This document shows, in pieces, positions 17,797-26,857 of a DNA stretch of 64,000 nucleotides. The translations under genes and the position numbers were made by a program. The DNA lies in the NCBI RefSeq assembly GCF_024721995.1, contig NZ_JANQBC010000016.1, positions 44,652-108,651 on the forward strand. Reading direction: 5' to 3'. This DNA comes from Paenibacillus radicibacter (GTDB lineage: Bacteria; Bacillota; Bacilli; Paenibacillales; NBRC-103111). Positions within the stretch are counted from its first letter, which is position 1, and every line of letters begins with the position of its first letter. The notes below the pieces were generated by a model, which worked only from the letters and a program-made list of their open reading frames with translations, had not been told where the DNA came from and searched no databases.

Positions 17797-18414
17797 TTAC
17801 ATGCTCACTTTAACCATTGCAGGACGGATTACTTTGTCCTTTAGCTTGTAACCTTTTTGAACTTCTTCCACCACATAACCTTCTTCATACTCGTCAGACT
17901 CGACTTGCATGATCGCTTGATGGAAGTCTGGGTTAAATGGCTGACCCACAGACTCGATTGCCGTTAAACCTTCTTGCAATAGAACACTGTCAAATTGACG
18001 GAATACCATATCAATACCTTTGACAAGCCCATCTAAATCTTGACTTTCTTTGGAAGCTGCAATTGCGCGTTCCATATTATCAAGGACAGGAATGAGTCCT
18101 TCGATTACTTTAGATGATGCATATTTAGCGAAATCTTCTTTCTCCAAACGTGCTCTGCGACGGAAATTATCAAAGTCTGCTTGTGTACGCAGGTACTTTT
18201 GGTAATTCTCATCTGCTAGTGCGCGTAATTGTTCGATTTCGGAATTGCTCTCTACAGTCTCTTCATTCTCTACGGTTTGAGCCGTTTCTGTTTGTTGTTC
18301 CAACGATGATGCATCTCCTTCTTGTGTATATGTAGAGGTCTCGTCTCCTACTACCTCTGGGTTCTCATCCAGGTTTGCATCCAACGCATTAACATCTTTC
18401 TCTTGTGCACTCAC
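17797..18414 (-). CDS. grpE: Nucleotide exchange factor GrpE
   Basis: A 205-residue protein with a long acidic, disordered N-terminus (to ~60), a coiled coil (EIEQLRALADENYQKYLR, then RRRARLEKEDF) and the C-terminal beta domain ending GYKLKDKVIRPAMVKV. It releases ADP from DnaK. Start is GTG at 18414 with AAGGAGG upstream. In this genome hrcA is not next to grpE: a chaperonin gene and a repeat element lie between. Confidence 0.96.
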   Translation of the reverse strand: MSAQEKDVNALDANLDENPEVVGDETSTYTQEGDASSLEQQTETAQTVENEETVESNSEIEQLRALADENYQKYLRTQADFDNFRRRARLEKEDFAKYASSKVIEGLIPVLDNMERAIAASKESQDLDGLVKGIDMVFRQFDSVLLQEGLTAIESVGQPFNPDFHQAIMQVESDEYEEGYVVEEVQKGYKLKDKVIRPAMVKVSM

Positions 18415-18446
18415 TAGGATTCACCTCCTTAACATAATCACATCCA

Positions 18447-18612
18447 GAGCGTGTTCAAAAAGTTAAAACGAAAGAGATAAGAGCAACTGTAGGAACGTAG
18501 TGTTCGCCTTTGAAATCATGAAAATACCAATAAATAAATTCAAAATTCATGATTGAGACAGCGACCGGAAGTGCTCTTTTCTCTGCAGTGCCCAAACTTT
18601 TTGAACACGCTC
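18447..18612 (-). repeat. Intergenic inverted-repeat element, copy 3
   Basis: Reverse orientation relative to copies 1 and 2. Ends GAGCGTGTTCAAAAAGTT and AAACTTTTTGAACACGCTC pair. The copy-specific stem is GAGATAAGAGCA with TGCTCTTTTCTC, and the inner stem is formed by ATCATGAA and TTCATGAT. It sits between the chaperonin stop and grpE, inside the heat-shock locus. Confidence 0.9.
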
Positions 18613-18621
18613 ATCTAGTAT

Positions 18622-20151
18622 TTATTTCATCTTGATCACAGTATGAATGCGAAGCACGGCTGCTGCAACTTCACCAGCAGATCGCAAGGCATGAATCTTA
18701 ACATTCGTCGGATCGATTACGCCTGCTTCCATCATGTTCACGAGTTCACCTGTATCACAGTTTACACCAATCTCATCACTACCTGTTAATAACTGCTCGG
18801 CTCGCAAGGCTTCCACCTTCTCAAGTGGATTATAGCCGCTGTTGAGCATCATCTGACCCAGCGGCTTACGAATCGCGGCAGCAACCGCTTGAATGCCGAA
18901 GCTTTCCATGCCAGTTACACATTCACGGGATTTCTCCACAGCCTGCGCAATTGCCATCTCTACAGCACCGCCGCCTGGTACATATCCACCACGTACAGCT
19001 GCTTGAACCGCAGATGCAGCGTCTTTGGCAATACGCGTTCGTTCACCAACAACCTCTTGCGTTGATGCCCCGACAATGACCGTGACATTACGTGCCCCGC
19101 CGCCACCGCTTATCTTAACGAAATCTAGCTCATCATCGTAAAATAATTCCTCTGCATACCCCAATCCATGTCGCAGCTCTTCTACGCTCTTCTTCAGCGC
19201 CATACGGCGCAGTGGCTTCGCACCTGTATAGGTGCAAAGTGCTTCAAGTTCGCGCTTAGGGACACGCTGCAGCACCATGATGCCATGATCCGAGCAGATT
19301 TGCTCGGCTTCCGGATCAACGCCGCGATCAGCAGCGATGAGCCCGACGCCAAGCTCAACGAGCTTGCGTACATCTTCGCGGAACAGTTCGCGAAGATGCA
19401 TATACTGCTGGAAGCCCGCCTCGGTAACGAGGGCTTCTTCAGCGACTGCTTCGGGCGCAAGCTCGTCGCGGAGCACGAGCACTTTCGCGCGGCGTATATG
19501 CTCCACCGCCGCGCCCGGGTTCATCGGCATCGCCCGCAGGACGATGCCAGGCCACACCTCGCTCACGGCGTCAGCATGAGCGAGTACACTGTCGGAGAAG
19601 CGATACGCTTCCTCCGACAGCTGCTCGAGGCCGAGCTGCTGCGCGGCCTCTAAGACCAGCGCCGCGATGTCGCGCTGCTCGCGGCCGGCCGTGTACGCGA
19701 TCCGTGCAAGCACCGGATCGTCGATCCCTGCAACCGCGCGGCTGCGCTCTCGCAAGCTCAAGACGGCGGTTGCTACGCCGTCTTGCAGCCCGCGCACAAC
19801 CTTCGCGACCGGTACGCCGCGCGTGACGTGCGCCACACACTCAGCGACGAGTGCGCCGGCAAGCACCGTTGCCGTCGTCGTGCCGTCGCCAACATATCGC
19901 TGCTGCGACTGCGCGACGCCGACCATAAGGCGAGCGGCGGGGTGAGTCACATCCATTTTTTCAAGAATCGTGACCCCATCATTCGTAATGATGACTTCGC
20001 CTTGCCCGCCGACAAGCATCGTATCCAGTCCCTTAGGACCTAGTGTCCCTTCAACTGCTGCGCAGATTGCCCTGACAGCACCTGCATTATTAAGCAACGT
20101 TGCGTAGGCTTCCTCACCCTCAGCTGCTCCTGGCTTCCATCCATTACTCAT
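18622..20151 (-). CDS. Archaeal-like (TCP-1/group III) chaperonin in the dnaK locus
   Basis: A 509-residue Hsp60-fold ATPase whose motifs are those of group II/III chaperonins, not GroEL. It shows [12 protein letters not shown] near 36, TNDGVTILE at 56, GDGTTT at 88-93, a catalytic Asp in RIAKDAAS (D377), VPGGGAVE near 391 and a tail [20 protein letters not shown]. Residues ~240-270 match the position of the helical protrusion that acts as a built-in lid, so no GroES is needed. It lies between hrcA (31 bases upstream) and grpE. Its central part is clearly richer in G+C than its neighbours. Similar genes are known in dnaK operons of some Firmicutes such as Carboxydothermus; client range is unknown. 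Confidence 0.88.
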   Translation of the reverse strand: MSNGWKPGAAEGEEAYATLLNNAGAVRAICAAVEGTLGPKGLDTMLVGGQGEVIITNDGVTILEKMDVTHPAARLMVGVAQSQQRYVGDGTTTATVLAGALVAECVAHVTRGVPVAKVVRGLQDGVATAVLSLRERSRAVAGIDDPVLARIAYTAGREQRDIAALVLEAAQQLGLEQLSEEAYRFSDSVLAHADAVSEVWPGIVLRAMPMNPGAAVEHIRRAKVLVLRDELAPEAVAEEALVTEAGFQQYMHLRELFREDVRKLVELGVGLIAADRGVDPEAEQICSDHGIMVLQRVPKRELEALCTYTGAKPLRRMALKKSVEELRHGLGYAEELFYDDELDFVKISGGGGARNVTVIVGASTQEVVGERTRIAKDAASAVQAAVRGGYVPGGGAVEMAIAQAVEKSRECVTGMESFGIQAVAAAIRKPLGQMMLNSGYNPLEKVEALRAEQLLTGSDEIGVNCDTGELVNMMEAGVIDPTNVKIHALRSAGEVAAAVLRIHTVIKMK

Positions 20152-20182
20152 GGGACCGCAATTCCTTTCGACTTATAACTTA

Positions 20183-21220
20183 CTATCCGTTTGTGTTCTT
20201 GTACCATTGTGCAATCGCCTGCTCCAAATTTTTCGAAACATGGTCGAGCACACGAATAACTTTGCCATATTCCATACGAGTCGGTCCCAGAATGCCAATC
20301 GTACCAATTGGCCTGTCTTCAATCGAATACGTAGCGGTGATCAGCGAACAATCATTCATAATTTGCATCGTATTTTCAGATCCAATTCGCACTTGAACCC
20401 CATGCTGAGTATCCGAAAACAAATGAATAAGCTTCGGTGTTTCGCCAAGTAGATCAAGGATATTCTTCACTTTATCCACATCTTTAAATTCGGGCTGGAT
20501 CAACATATTTGTCGAACCGCTCACATAAATGCGATCTTTATCGCCTCCATGCAGCACTTCTTCAACAACCGTTAGCAGTTCATGATAACCCGATACATAT
20601 TTGCCAAGTTCAGCCGAAACCTCATTAAACAGCTTCGATTTGAATTCAAGCAAGGACACATTCGCAAGCTTATCATTTAGCAAATTCACAACCGTCTGAA
20701 TGTCTGACATCGACATCCCTGGTGGAATCGTTACCGTCTTATTCTCCACATGACCTGTATTCGTTACAAAGATCGCCACCGCCGTCGTATCCGAAAGCGG
20801 AACAATCTGCATATGTTTAAGTGTCGTCCCATACACCTCGGGAGCGAGCACAATCGATGTATAATTCGTTAAGGAAGATAGAATTGTTGCCGCATGGCTA
20901 ACCACGTCTTCCATCTCTTGAATCTTCTGTGTGAAAAACAGCTTCATCATGTTGATCTCTTCAGGGCTTAGCGCACCTTGCTGTACCAGATGATCAACAT
21001 AATAACGATACCCTCTATTAGAAGGAATGCGCCCCGCAGAAGTATGGGGTTGATCTAAGAAACCCATCTCCTCCAGATCGGACATTTCATTACGAATCGT
21101 CGCAGGGCTAAAGCCCACATTACCGCGCTTGGAAATCGTACGAGATCCAACTGGTTCGGCGAAACGAATGTAGTCATCGACAATAGCGCTAAGAATCATA
21201 CGCTGGCGATCCGTCAACAT
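20183..21220 (-). CDS. hrcA: Heat-inducible transcription repressor HrcA
   Basis: A 345-residue repressor that binds CIRCE and releases it on heat shock. The N-terminal winged helix has MLTDRQRMILSAIVDDYI and GFSPATIRNEMSDLEEMG. The GAF-like middle and C-terminal domain follow, ending GPTRMEYGKVIRVLDHVSKNL. I chose the ATG at 21220 because GGAGG lies 8 bases upstream; the longer frame to 21274 would start inside the CIRCE operator. First gene of the locus, autoregulated. Confidence 0.95.
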   Translation of the reverse strand: MLTDRQRMILSAIVDDYIRFAEPVGSRTISKRGNVGFSPATIRNEMSDLEEMGFLDQPHTSAGRIPSNRGYRYYVDHLVQQGALSPEEINMMKLFFTQKIQEMEDVVSHAATILSSLTNYTSIVLAPEVYGTTLKHMQIVPLSDTTAVAIFVTNTGHVENKTVTIPPGMSMSDIQTVVNLLNDKLANVSLLEFKSKLFNEVSAELGKYVSGYHELLTVVEEVLHGGDKDRIYVSGSTNMLIQPEFKDVDKVKNILDLLGETPKLIHLFSDTQHGVQVRIGSENTMQIMNDCSLITATYSIEDRPIGTIGILGPTRMEYGKVIRVLDHVSKNLEQAIAQWYKNTNG

Positions 21221-21257
21221 ATCAGATACCTCCATTTGAATTTTGTTTTTGTCATCG

Positions 21258-21284
21258 TTAGCACTCTCTGCCACTGAGTGCTAA
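21258..21284. promoter_or_regulatory. CIRCE operator (HrcA binding site)
   Basis: TTAGCACTC, 9 bases, GAGTGCTAA: a perfect 9-9-9 CIRCE element 37 bases before the hrcA start. A -10-like TATTAT lies directly upstream at 21289-21294. It is the only CIRCE I find in the window. Confidence 0.97.
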
Positions 21285-21300
21285 ATCATAATATAAAAAT

Positions 21301-21320
21301 AACAGACCCAAAGGTCTGTT
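21301..21320 (-). terminator. Terminator downstream of the GNAT gene
   Basis: AACAGACC/GGTCTGTT 8-bp stem with a 4-base loop, followed on the minus strand by ATTTTTAT. It insulates the hrcA promoter from upstream transcription. Confidence 0.75.
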
Positions 21321-21375
21321 GTCAAGAACTTACGGCTGTACATCTACGGATCCATGCGCCCGTTTCTCGCGTAAT

Positions 21376-21837
21376 TCAATCCAGTTTGCGTAGCACCGCG
21401 ATCTCATCGCAGCAATACTGCTTCTTACAATTCATGCAGTCTTTCCATACTTTCTCGGGAAACACTTCTTTGGGTACGATCGTGAATCCATTCTTCTGAA
21501 AAAATCCAACTTCATATGTCAGCGCCATTACTTTGGTTATTTGTTGATTACGCGCTTCATCTACTAACTCATCGATTAACATGCCACCAATACCTTGACC
21601 TTTATATCCATCACTTATCCCAAGTGAGCGAACTTCTACTAAATCAGGTCCTAATTGTGTAAGCGATCCACAACCGATTAGACCTTCCTCTGCTTCTGCA
21701 ACGACAAAGGTGGATAACTGATCGATCAGCATCTCACGTGTCCTTGCCAGCATAATCCCTTGCTCTGCATACCCTTGAATGATTGTGTATAAATCGTCCA
21801 AATCTCGTTCTGTTGCCTTACGACAAGCTACCCCCAT
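21376..21837 (-). CDS. GNAT N-acetyltransferase, ArgA-like (N-acetylglutamate synthase type)
   Basis: A 153-residue GNAT protein with the acetyl-CoA loop in GYKGQGIGGMLIDEL near 78. The C-terminal signature FFQKNGFTIVPKEVFPEKVW with Cys pairs and CDEIAV is typical of short ArgA-like acetyltransferases. The substrate is probably an amino acid such as glutamate, by family. I chose ATG at 21837 because AAGGTGGGATC precedes it; the open frame continues upstream through an AT-rich stretch without an RBS. Bacillus does not have this gene between hemW and hrcA, as far as I recall. Confidence 0.8.
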   Translation of the reverse strand: MGVACRKATERDLDDLYTIIQGYAEQGIMLARTREMLIDQLSTFVVAEAEEGLIGCGSLTQLGPDLVEVRSLGISDGYKGQGIGGMLIDELVDEARNQQITKVMALTYEVGFFQKNGFTIVPKEVFPEKVWKDCMNCKKQYCCDEIAVLRKLD

Positions 21838-21948
21838 GAAGATCCCACCTTTAATAACCTTGTTCAGAATTGATTGAATAAATATACAACAACTAATATA
21901 TTTATACAAGACTAAATTTTTCGTCAATTTATTTTCAAAAAAAGAAAA

Positions 21949-21981
21949 GAGTACACCCAAGTCCTACGCTTGAACGTACTC
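21949..21981 (-). terminator. Terminator downstream of hemW
   Basis: GAGTAC and CAAG pair with CTTG and GTACTC in one stem-loop, followed on the minus strand by TTTTCTTTTTTT. Confidence 0.8.
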
Positions 21982-21991
21982 TATTCGTACT

Positions 21992-23146
21992 CTATTCTAG
22001 GAATTCACCAAACACTTCATTACCTAATAGTAACCCGCGATCAGACAATCTGTACGTTGGTCCATCAGTCTCAATAAGTAGACCCTGCTGAACTAGCTTA
22101 TCGAGCTTCGCACCGAATACATCATGCAACAACACATCGAATTGTGCTTCAAAATCTGCAGAACAGACACCATCTAACAGACGAAGTCCAACCATCATGA
22201 AGTCTTCCATCGCTTCTTTCGTAGACACTTCGTGTTTCTCAAGAATCGGTAAGCCTTTCTCCGTCGCATTGATATAAGGCTGTACACCCTTTACATTCAC
22301 ATGACGCAAGCCCCGAACATAACCGTGCGCTCCAGCACCAAGACCATAATACGGATGATTCAGCCAATACGTAATGTTATGCATTGACTTTCTACCGGGA
22401 CGTGCGAAGTTTGAAATTTCATACTGCTCATAACCCGCCTCCTTCAAACGGCGCATAATAAGCTCATACATCGCAAGTTCTTCATCCTCATCAGGTAGTG
22501 GCAATTGATTCTTATTAAAAAGAGTGTGGAATAGCGTGTTCTCTTCTACTTTAAGTGAATAAATCGAGTAATGCTGCAGATCCAGCTTCAACGCTTCATC
22601 AAGTGTCGTATTCATAATATCGACCGTCTGCTTCGGTAAACCGAACATCAAGTCAATCGAGATATTATCAAAACCAACCTTCTTCGCGTTCGCAACACTA
22701 CGATATACATCGTCTGTGTTGTGAATACGTCCAATTCGCTCTAATAAGCCATTATCGAATGACTGCACGCCGAACGATAATCGATTCACTCCTCCAGCAC
22801 GCATAACAGCAAGCTTCTCTTCATCGGTTGTACCCGGATTGGCTTCCATTGAAAACTCTAGCTCGGGATGATCTAGCGGGAAGTATTTCCCCACAATTCG
22901 CAAAAACTTCTCCATCTGCGGAGGTGTTAATACCGTCGGTGTTCCACCACCTACGAAGATCGTCTTAATTTCCCCTGGCGGCACTTGTGCCACCGTTAAC
23001 TCCATCTCACGTTCAAGAGCATCTAGATATGCTTCTACAGGTTGACCCTGCAAGACGAAAGAATTGAAATCACAATAGAAACATTTATTCGTGCAAAATG
23101 GAATGTGTATATAAACCGCCTTCGGCGCTGCTAATCTTACGTTCAT
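21992..23146 (-). CDS. hemW: Radical SAM heme chaperone HemW (oxygen-independent coproporphyrinogen oxidase-like)
   Basis: A 384-residue radical-SAM protein with the cluster motif CTNKCFYC (C-x3-C-x2-C) at residues 18-25. VGGGTPTVL, EANPGT and SFGVQSFDNGLLERIGR follow, with the HemW C-terminal winged domain. It lacks the extra N-terminal region of true HemN and is now regarded as a heme-delivery factor. It sits between lepA and hrcA as in Bacillus, apart from three inserted genes. Confidence 0.93.
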   Translation of the reverse strand: MNVRLAAPKAVYIHIPFCTNKCFYCDFNSFVLQGQPVEAYLDALEREMELTVAQVPPGEIKTIFVGGGTPTVLTPPQMEKFLRIVGKYFPLDHPELEFSMEANPGTTDEEKLAVMRAGGVNRLSFGVQSFDNGLLERIGRIHNTDDVYRSVANAKKVGFDNISIDLMFGLPKQTVDIMNTTLDEALKLDLQHYSIYSLKVEENTLFHTLFNKNQLPLPDEDEELAMYELIMRRLKEAGYEQYEISNFARPGRKSMHNITYWLNHPYYGLGAGAHGYVRGLRHVNVKGVQPYINATEKGLPILEKHEVSTKEAMEDFMMVGLRLLDGVCSADFEAQFDVLLHDVFGAKLDKLVQQGLLIETDGPTYRLSDRGLLLGNEVFGEFLE

Positions 23147-23215
23147 ACGATGTACTTCCCTTCAGGTTACTATCCTCCATTGTACATCAAATTCACTCCA
23201 CACCCAAACATAAAT

Positions 23216-23241
23216 AAAAGGAGCATCCACCTGCCCCTTTT
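23216..23241 (-). terminator. Terminator overlapping the stop of the small lipoprotein gene
   Basis: AAAAGG plus GC pair with GC plus CCTTTT across one mismatch, with AT-rich sequence after it on the minus strand. It overlaps the stop codon. Confidence 0.5.
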
Positions 23242-23720
23242 TATTTTCCATAAATAGAAATCCAATCTGCACGCCATTCTTGAAAAGTTTTACTTTGAAA
23301 AGTTTCACCTTGAATCTCTTCCAATGACTTGCCTTCTAATGACCAACATCCACCTGCCATTACAAAATTAGAATCACTATACGGAATCGAAGTCCCTCCA
23401 ACTGGCTTACCTTCCACTTCAAATACATTAACCACAACATTTCCTCTTGATAGGGGATGATTGCTTACGATAAATTTCTCAACATGAATCATTTTTCCAA
23501 TATAGCTTTTAGGATTCAGCTGTTGTAATCCCCAAACCATCATATACGGCATCGCAATCAATTTCTCAGAGGTTAGTTCATAATTTTCTGGATGACCTTC
23601 ATAAGAAACCATCTTATATCCCTTTTGTTCTAAAAATAATTTAGCTGTAAGACGGTCTTTCGGGATTTGATTGCATCCTATTAGCAAAAACAATAGAAAA
23701 ACGGATAGCCACCTTTTCAT
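23241..23720 (-). CDS. Small putative lipoprotein of unknown function
   Basis: A 159-residue protein with a lipoprotein signal peptide, lipobox LLIGC (Cys 16). The mature part contains KLFLEQKGYKMVSYEGH near 25 and ends EWRADWISIYGK. I do not recognise the domain; the opening helix followed by a strand is common in small secreted Bacillales proteins. RBS GGGGG precedes the ATG. It stands alone between hemW and the divergent ytaF. Confidence 0.75.
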   Translation of the reverse strand: MKRWLSVFLLFLLIGCNQIPKDRLTAKLFLEQKGYKMVSYEGHPENYELTSEKLIAMPYMMVWGLQQLNPKSYIGKMIHVEKFIVSNHPLSRGNVVVNVFEVEGKPVGGTSIPYSDSNFVMAGGCWSLEGKSLEEIQGETFQSKTFQEWRADWISIYGK

Positions 23721-23867
23721 TTCATCCCCCGCTTAATTAATTCATCACACTTATGGTTAGTACACAAAAAACGAAGCTCAAACAAATATTGTTTCAAAAT
23801 TCACTTTTTCATATGCGCCCACATAGTCTAGAGAAATAAATAGGCTTTTACGAGGTGGGAGAACACA

Positions 23868-24473
23868 ATGCATATTTTATCTATACTGCTTGTTGCCATT
23901 GCTTCAAATTTAGACAATCTCGGAATTGGGCTTTCATTCGGGATGAAATCCACCCGTATTCCTTTCTGGTCAAACTTCATGATCGCCTTGATCACCATGA
24001 CTGGAACATACCTCTCCATGATAGTCGGAGAATGGATATCCGAATATGTTTCAGCGGACTTCGCTAATCTGGCAGGTGCACTTGTGATCGCCATTATCGG
24101 TTTACAAACCATCTGGTCCAGCTTACGTCCTAAGAAAGTACCTGAGCTCACAGATGGAGGAGCAGATCTCGTTCAAGTCCTTCGCCATCCCATCCAAGCT
24201 GACACCGATCAGAATCAGACGATTTCATGGAAAGAATCGTTAGCACTTGGAGTCGCCCTTGCTCTAAACAATATTGCGACTGGTATAGGAGCAGGTGCCA
24301 CTGGGATCTCACCTATTTGGACGACGATCAGTGCAGGCATATTCTCTTACCTATTCGTTGGATTTGGCGTACAGTTTGGACTCAAGCTTGGGCAAACTCG
24401 CCTGGGCAGCTACTCAAACATCTTGGCTGGACTACTCTTAATTGGGATTGCGATTTATGAAGTCCTCGTCTAA
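23868..24473 (+). CDS. ytaF: Sporulation membrane protein YtaF (MntP-like fold)
   Basis: A 201-residue membrane protein of six helices. The two half-repeats both carry Asn/Asp-rich helix motifs: AIASNLDNLGIGLSFGM near 11 and GVALALNNIATGIGAG near 127, like the Mn exporter MntP. A polar central loop spans about 85-120. YtaF is annotated as a sporulation membrane protein; its ion is unknown. RBS GAGGTGGGAG precedes the ATG. One of few plus-strand genes in this half. Confidence 0.85.
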   Translation: MHILSILLVAIASNLDNLGIGLSFGMKSTRIPFWSNFMIALITMTGTYLSMIVGEWISEYVSADFANLAGALVIAIIGLQTIWSSLRPKKVPELTDGGADLVQVLRHPIQADTDQNQTISWKESLALGVALALNNIATGIGAGATGISPIWTTISAGIFSYLFVGFGVQFGLKLGQTRLGSYSNILAGLLLIGIAIYEVLV

Positions 24474-24483
24474 AACAACAAAA

Positions 24484-24507
24484 AACAGGAGCCCTCAAGC
24501 TCCTGTT
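24484..24507. terminator. Bidirectional terminator between convergent ytaF and lepA
   Basis: AACAGGAGC/GCTCCTGTT 9-bp stem with a 6-base loop, A-run on the left and T-run on the right, so it can serve both converging genes. Confidence 0.9.
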
Positions 24508-24530
24508 TCTTCATTTTCTAATCGTCAATT

Positions 24531-26345
24531 CTAGTCGTCAATACGTAATACAGCCATGAATGCCTCTTGTGGAACTTCCACGGAGCCGACTTGCTTCATG
24601 CGCTTCTTACCTTCTTTTTGCTTATCAAGCAATTTACGTTTACGGGAAATGTCACCGCCGTAACATTTCGCAAGAACGTTCTTACGCATCGCTTTAACCG
24701 TCTCACGGGAGACAATCTTCTGTCCGACTGCCGCTTGAATCGGCACTTCAAACATTTGACGCGGGATAAGCTCTCTAAGCTTCTCACAGATGATCTTACC
24801 ACGGTGGTACGCACGATCACGGTGAACGATGAAGGACAAGGCATCGACTTGTTCGTTGTTAAGCAAGATGTCCATTTTCACCAAGTTCGAACGCTTGTAA
24901 CCGGACAGTTCGTAGTCGAAGGACGCGTATCCTTTTGTACTGGACTTCAGCTGATCGAAGAAGTCATACACGATTTCAGACAGCGGCATGTTGTAGATCA
25001 ACGTCACACGCGTAGTATCCAAGTATTCCATGTTCATGAACTCACCGCGTTTGTTTTGACAAAGTTCCATAATTGCACCTACGTAATCTTTCGGCACGAT
25101 AATCGATGCCTTCACGTAAGGCTCCTCAATAAACTCTACACGCTGTGGATCTGGGTAGTTCGATGGATTATCAATCTGGAAAGACTCACCGTTCGTGAGT
25201 GTAATGCGATATACTACGCTCGGCGCAGTCGTAATAAGTGGAATGTTAAATTCACGCTCAATACGCTCTTGGATAATCTCCATGTGAAGAAGTCCCAAGA
25301 ATCCGCAACGGAATCCGAAACCTAATGCAGAAGATGTCTCTGGCTCGTACTTCAAGGCAGCATCGTTAAGCTCCAGCTTCTGAAGTGCTTCACGCAGATC
25401 GTTATAATCTTGCGTCTCGATTGGGTACAAACCGCAGAATACCATTGGGTTAATCTTACGGTAACCTGGTAGTGGCTCAGGAGCTGGATTAGCAGCCTCT
25501 GTAATCGTATCACCGACACGTGTGTCGCCTACGTTCTTAATACCCGCTACGACGAAACCAACATCACCCACGTTAAGCTCATCCACCATCGTCATACGCG
25601 GCATAAATGCGCCAACTTCGATAACTTCAAACGTCTTGTTTGTCGCCATGAACTTAATTTTCGAACCAGGACGAATCGCACCGTCAACTACACGTACATA
25701 TACGATTACACCTTTATAAGCATCGTAGTGTGAATCGAAAATAAGCGCTTTAAGCGGCTTTGAATGATCCCCTGTTGGAGCCGGTACCTTCTGGCACACT
25801 TGCTCGATAATTTCCTTGATTCCAATACCCGCTTTAGCTGAAGCAAGTACAGCTTCCGATGCATCTAGTCCGATCACATCTTCAACTTCTTGTTTCACGC
25901 GCTCAGGGTCTGCACTCGGCAAGTCGATCTTGTTAATAACCGGCAAGATTTCAAGGTTGTTATCCAGTGCCAAGTAAACGTTCGCAAGTGTTTGCGCTTC
26001 GATCCCTTGTGCTGCATCGACAACGAGAAGTGCACCTTCACAAGCTGCTAAGCTTCGAGATACTTCATACGTGAAATCGACGTGCCCCGGTGTATCAATC
26101 AGGTTCAAGATATATTCTTGTCCATCATCCGCACGATAGTTAAGACGTACCGCTTGCAATTTAATTGTAATACCGCGTTCACGTTCCAAATCCATCTGAT
26201 CCAGCACTTGCTCTTGCATTTCGCGCGAAGAAAGTGCGCCTGTATATTCCAATATTCGATCCGCAAGTGTCGATTTACCATGGTCAATATGAGCGATAAT
26301 CGAAAAGTTACGAATCTGCTTTTGTCTTGCTTGAATGTCCGTCAT
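24531..26345 (-). CDS. lepA: Elongation factor 4 (LepA)
   Basis: A 604-residue translational GTPase. G1 AHIDHGKST near 18, G2 within RERGITI, G3 DTPGH near 82 and G4 NKIDLP near 136 are all present. The LepA-specific C-terminal domain contains [23 protein letters not shown]. It acts on ribosomes under stress or during assembly. It follows yqxA as in Bacillus. Confidence 0.98.
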   Translation of the reverse strand: MTDIQARQKQIRNFSIIAHIDHGKSTLADRILEYTGALSSREMQEQVLDQMDLERERGITIKLQAVRLNYRADDGQEYILNLIDTPGHVDFTYEVSRSLAACEGALLVVDAAQGIEAQTLANVYLALDNNLEILPVINKIDLPSADPERVKQEVEDVIGLDASEAVLASAKAGIGIKEIIEQVCQKVPAPTGDHSKPLKALIFDSHYDAYKGVIVYVRVVDGAIRPGSKIKFMATNKTFEVIEVGAFMPRMTMVDELNVGDVGFVVAGIKNVGDTRVGDTITEAANPAPEPLPGYRKINPMVFCGLYPIETQDYNDLREALQKLELNDAALKYEPETSSALGFGFRCGFLGLLHMEIIQERIEREFNIPLITTAPSVVYRITLTNGESFQIDNPSNYPDPQRVEFIEEPYVKASIIVPKDYVGAIMELCQNKRGEFMNMEYLDTTRVTLIYNMPLSEIVYDFFDQLKSSTKGYASFDYELSGYKRSNLVKMDILLNNEQVDALSFIVHRDRAYHRGKIICEKLRELIPRQMFEVPIQAAVGQKIVSRETVKAMRKNVLAKCYGGDISRKRKLLDKQKEGKKRMKQVGSVEVPQEAFMAVLRIDD

Positions 26346-26427
26346 GCCTTACCCCCACTAAATTACGCAATAACTTTTATTATATCAGTCAATGGAATCG
26401 GCATCAATGTTTTGGACCCTGTTTCAC

Positions 26428-26814
26428 TCAAAATGCATCAAATAACCCTGCAAAAACCGAAATTACGCCTCTTGCTGCACCCTGCACTAAATCTCCGAGC
26501 CTATTACCAATCCCATTCATGTTCGAATTATCCGATGCGTATACTCTAGTATTGCCAAGTGCATCCAATTGCTTTTCCTTGTCAGCTCGCGCTTTCTCAA
26601 GTTCCGTCTGAAGCTGCTCACGCGCCTTTCTTTCCCGCTGAAGCTGGAGAAGCAGCTTTTCATTCTCACTACTATCTTTTTTCACAAGAACGGCTTCGTC
26701 TGCTGTTCCACCATGCACCCGGTCAACACCCTGCTTCGCAACACTCACTCCGAAAAGAATGCAAAAAGCTACAATTGCAATCATTAGCAGCATTTTAAAA
26801 TAATACCGATGCAT
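26428..26814 (-). CDS. yqxA: YqxA-like membrane-anchored coiled-coil protein (DUF3679)
   Basis: A 128-residue protein with one N-terminal membrane helix (about 5-25, FKMLLMIAIVAFCILFGVSV), an acidic/basic coiled coil (about 45-90) and a C-terminal segment GDLVQGAARGVISVFAGLF. Its place between spoIIP and lepA and its topology match Bacillus yqxA, a DUF3679 protein of unknown function in the gpr-spoIIP unit. Assignment leans on position. Confidence 0.75.
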   Translation of the reverse strand: MHRYYFKMLLMIAIVAFCILFGVSVAKQGVDRVHGGTADEAVLVKKDSSENEKLLLQLQRERKAREQLQTELEKARADKEKQLDALGNTRVYASDNSNMNGIGNRLGDLVQGAARGVISVFAGLFDAF

Positions 26815-26857
26815 AAGTGTACTACCTCCATAGCCGTCCTTTGCGGCTTCTTATTTC

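Noticed and set aside
21221..21274. Longer hrcA start overlapping CIRCE
   Set aside because: It would place the start codon inside the operator and has no RBS; the ATG at 21220 has GGAGG at the right distance and begins the conserved domain.
24567..25325. 252-codon plus-strand frame opposite lepA
   Set aside because: Antisense shadow of a highly conserved gene; no start context and low-complexity hydrophobic/aromatic translation.
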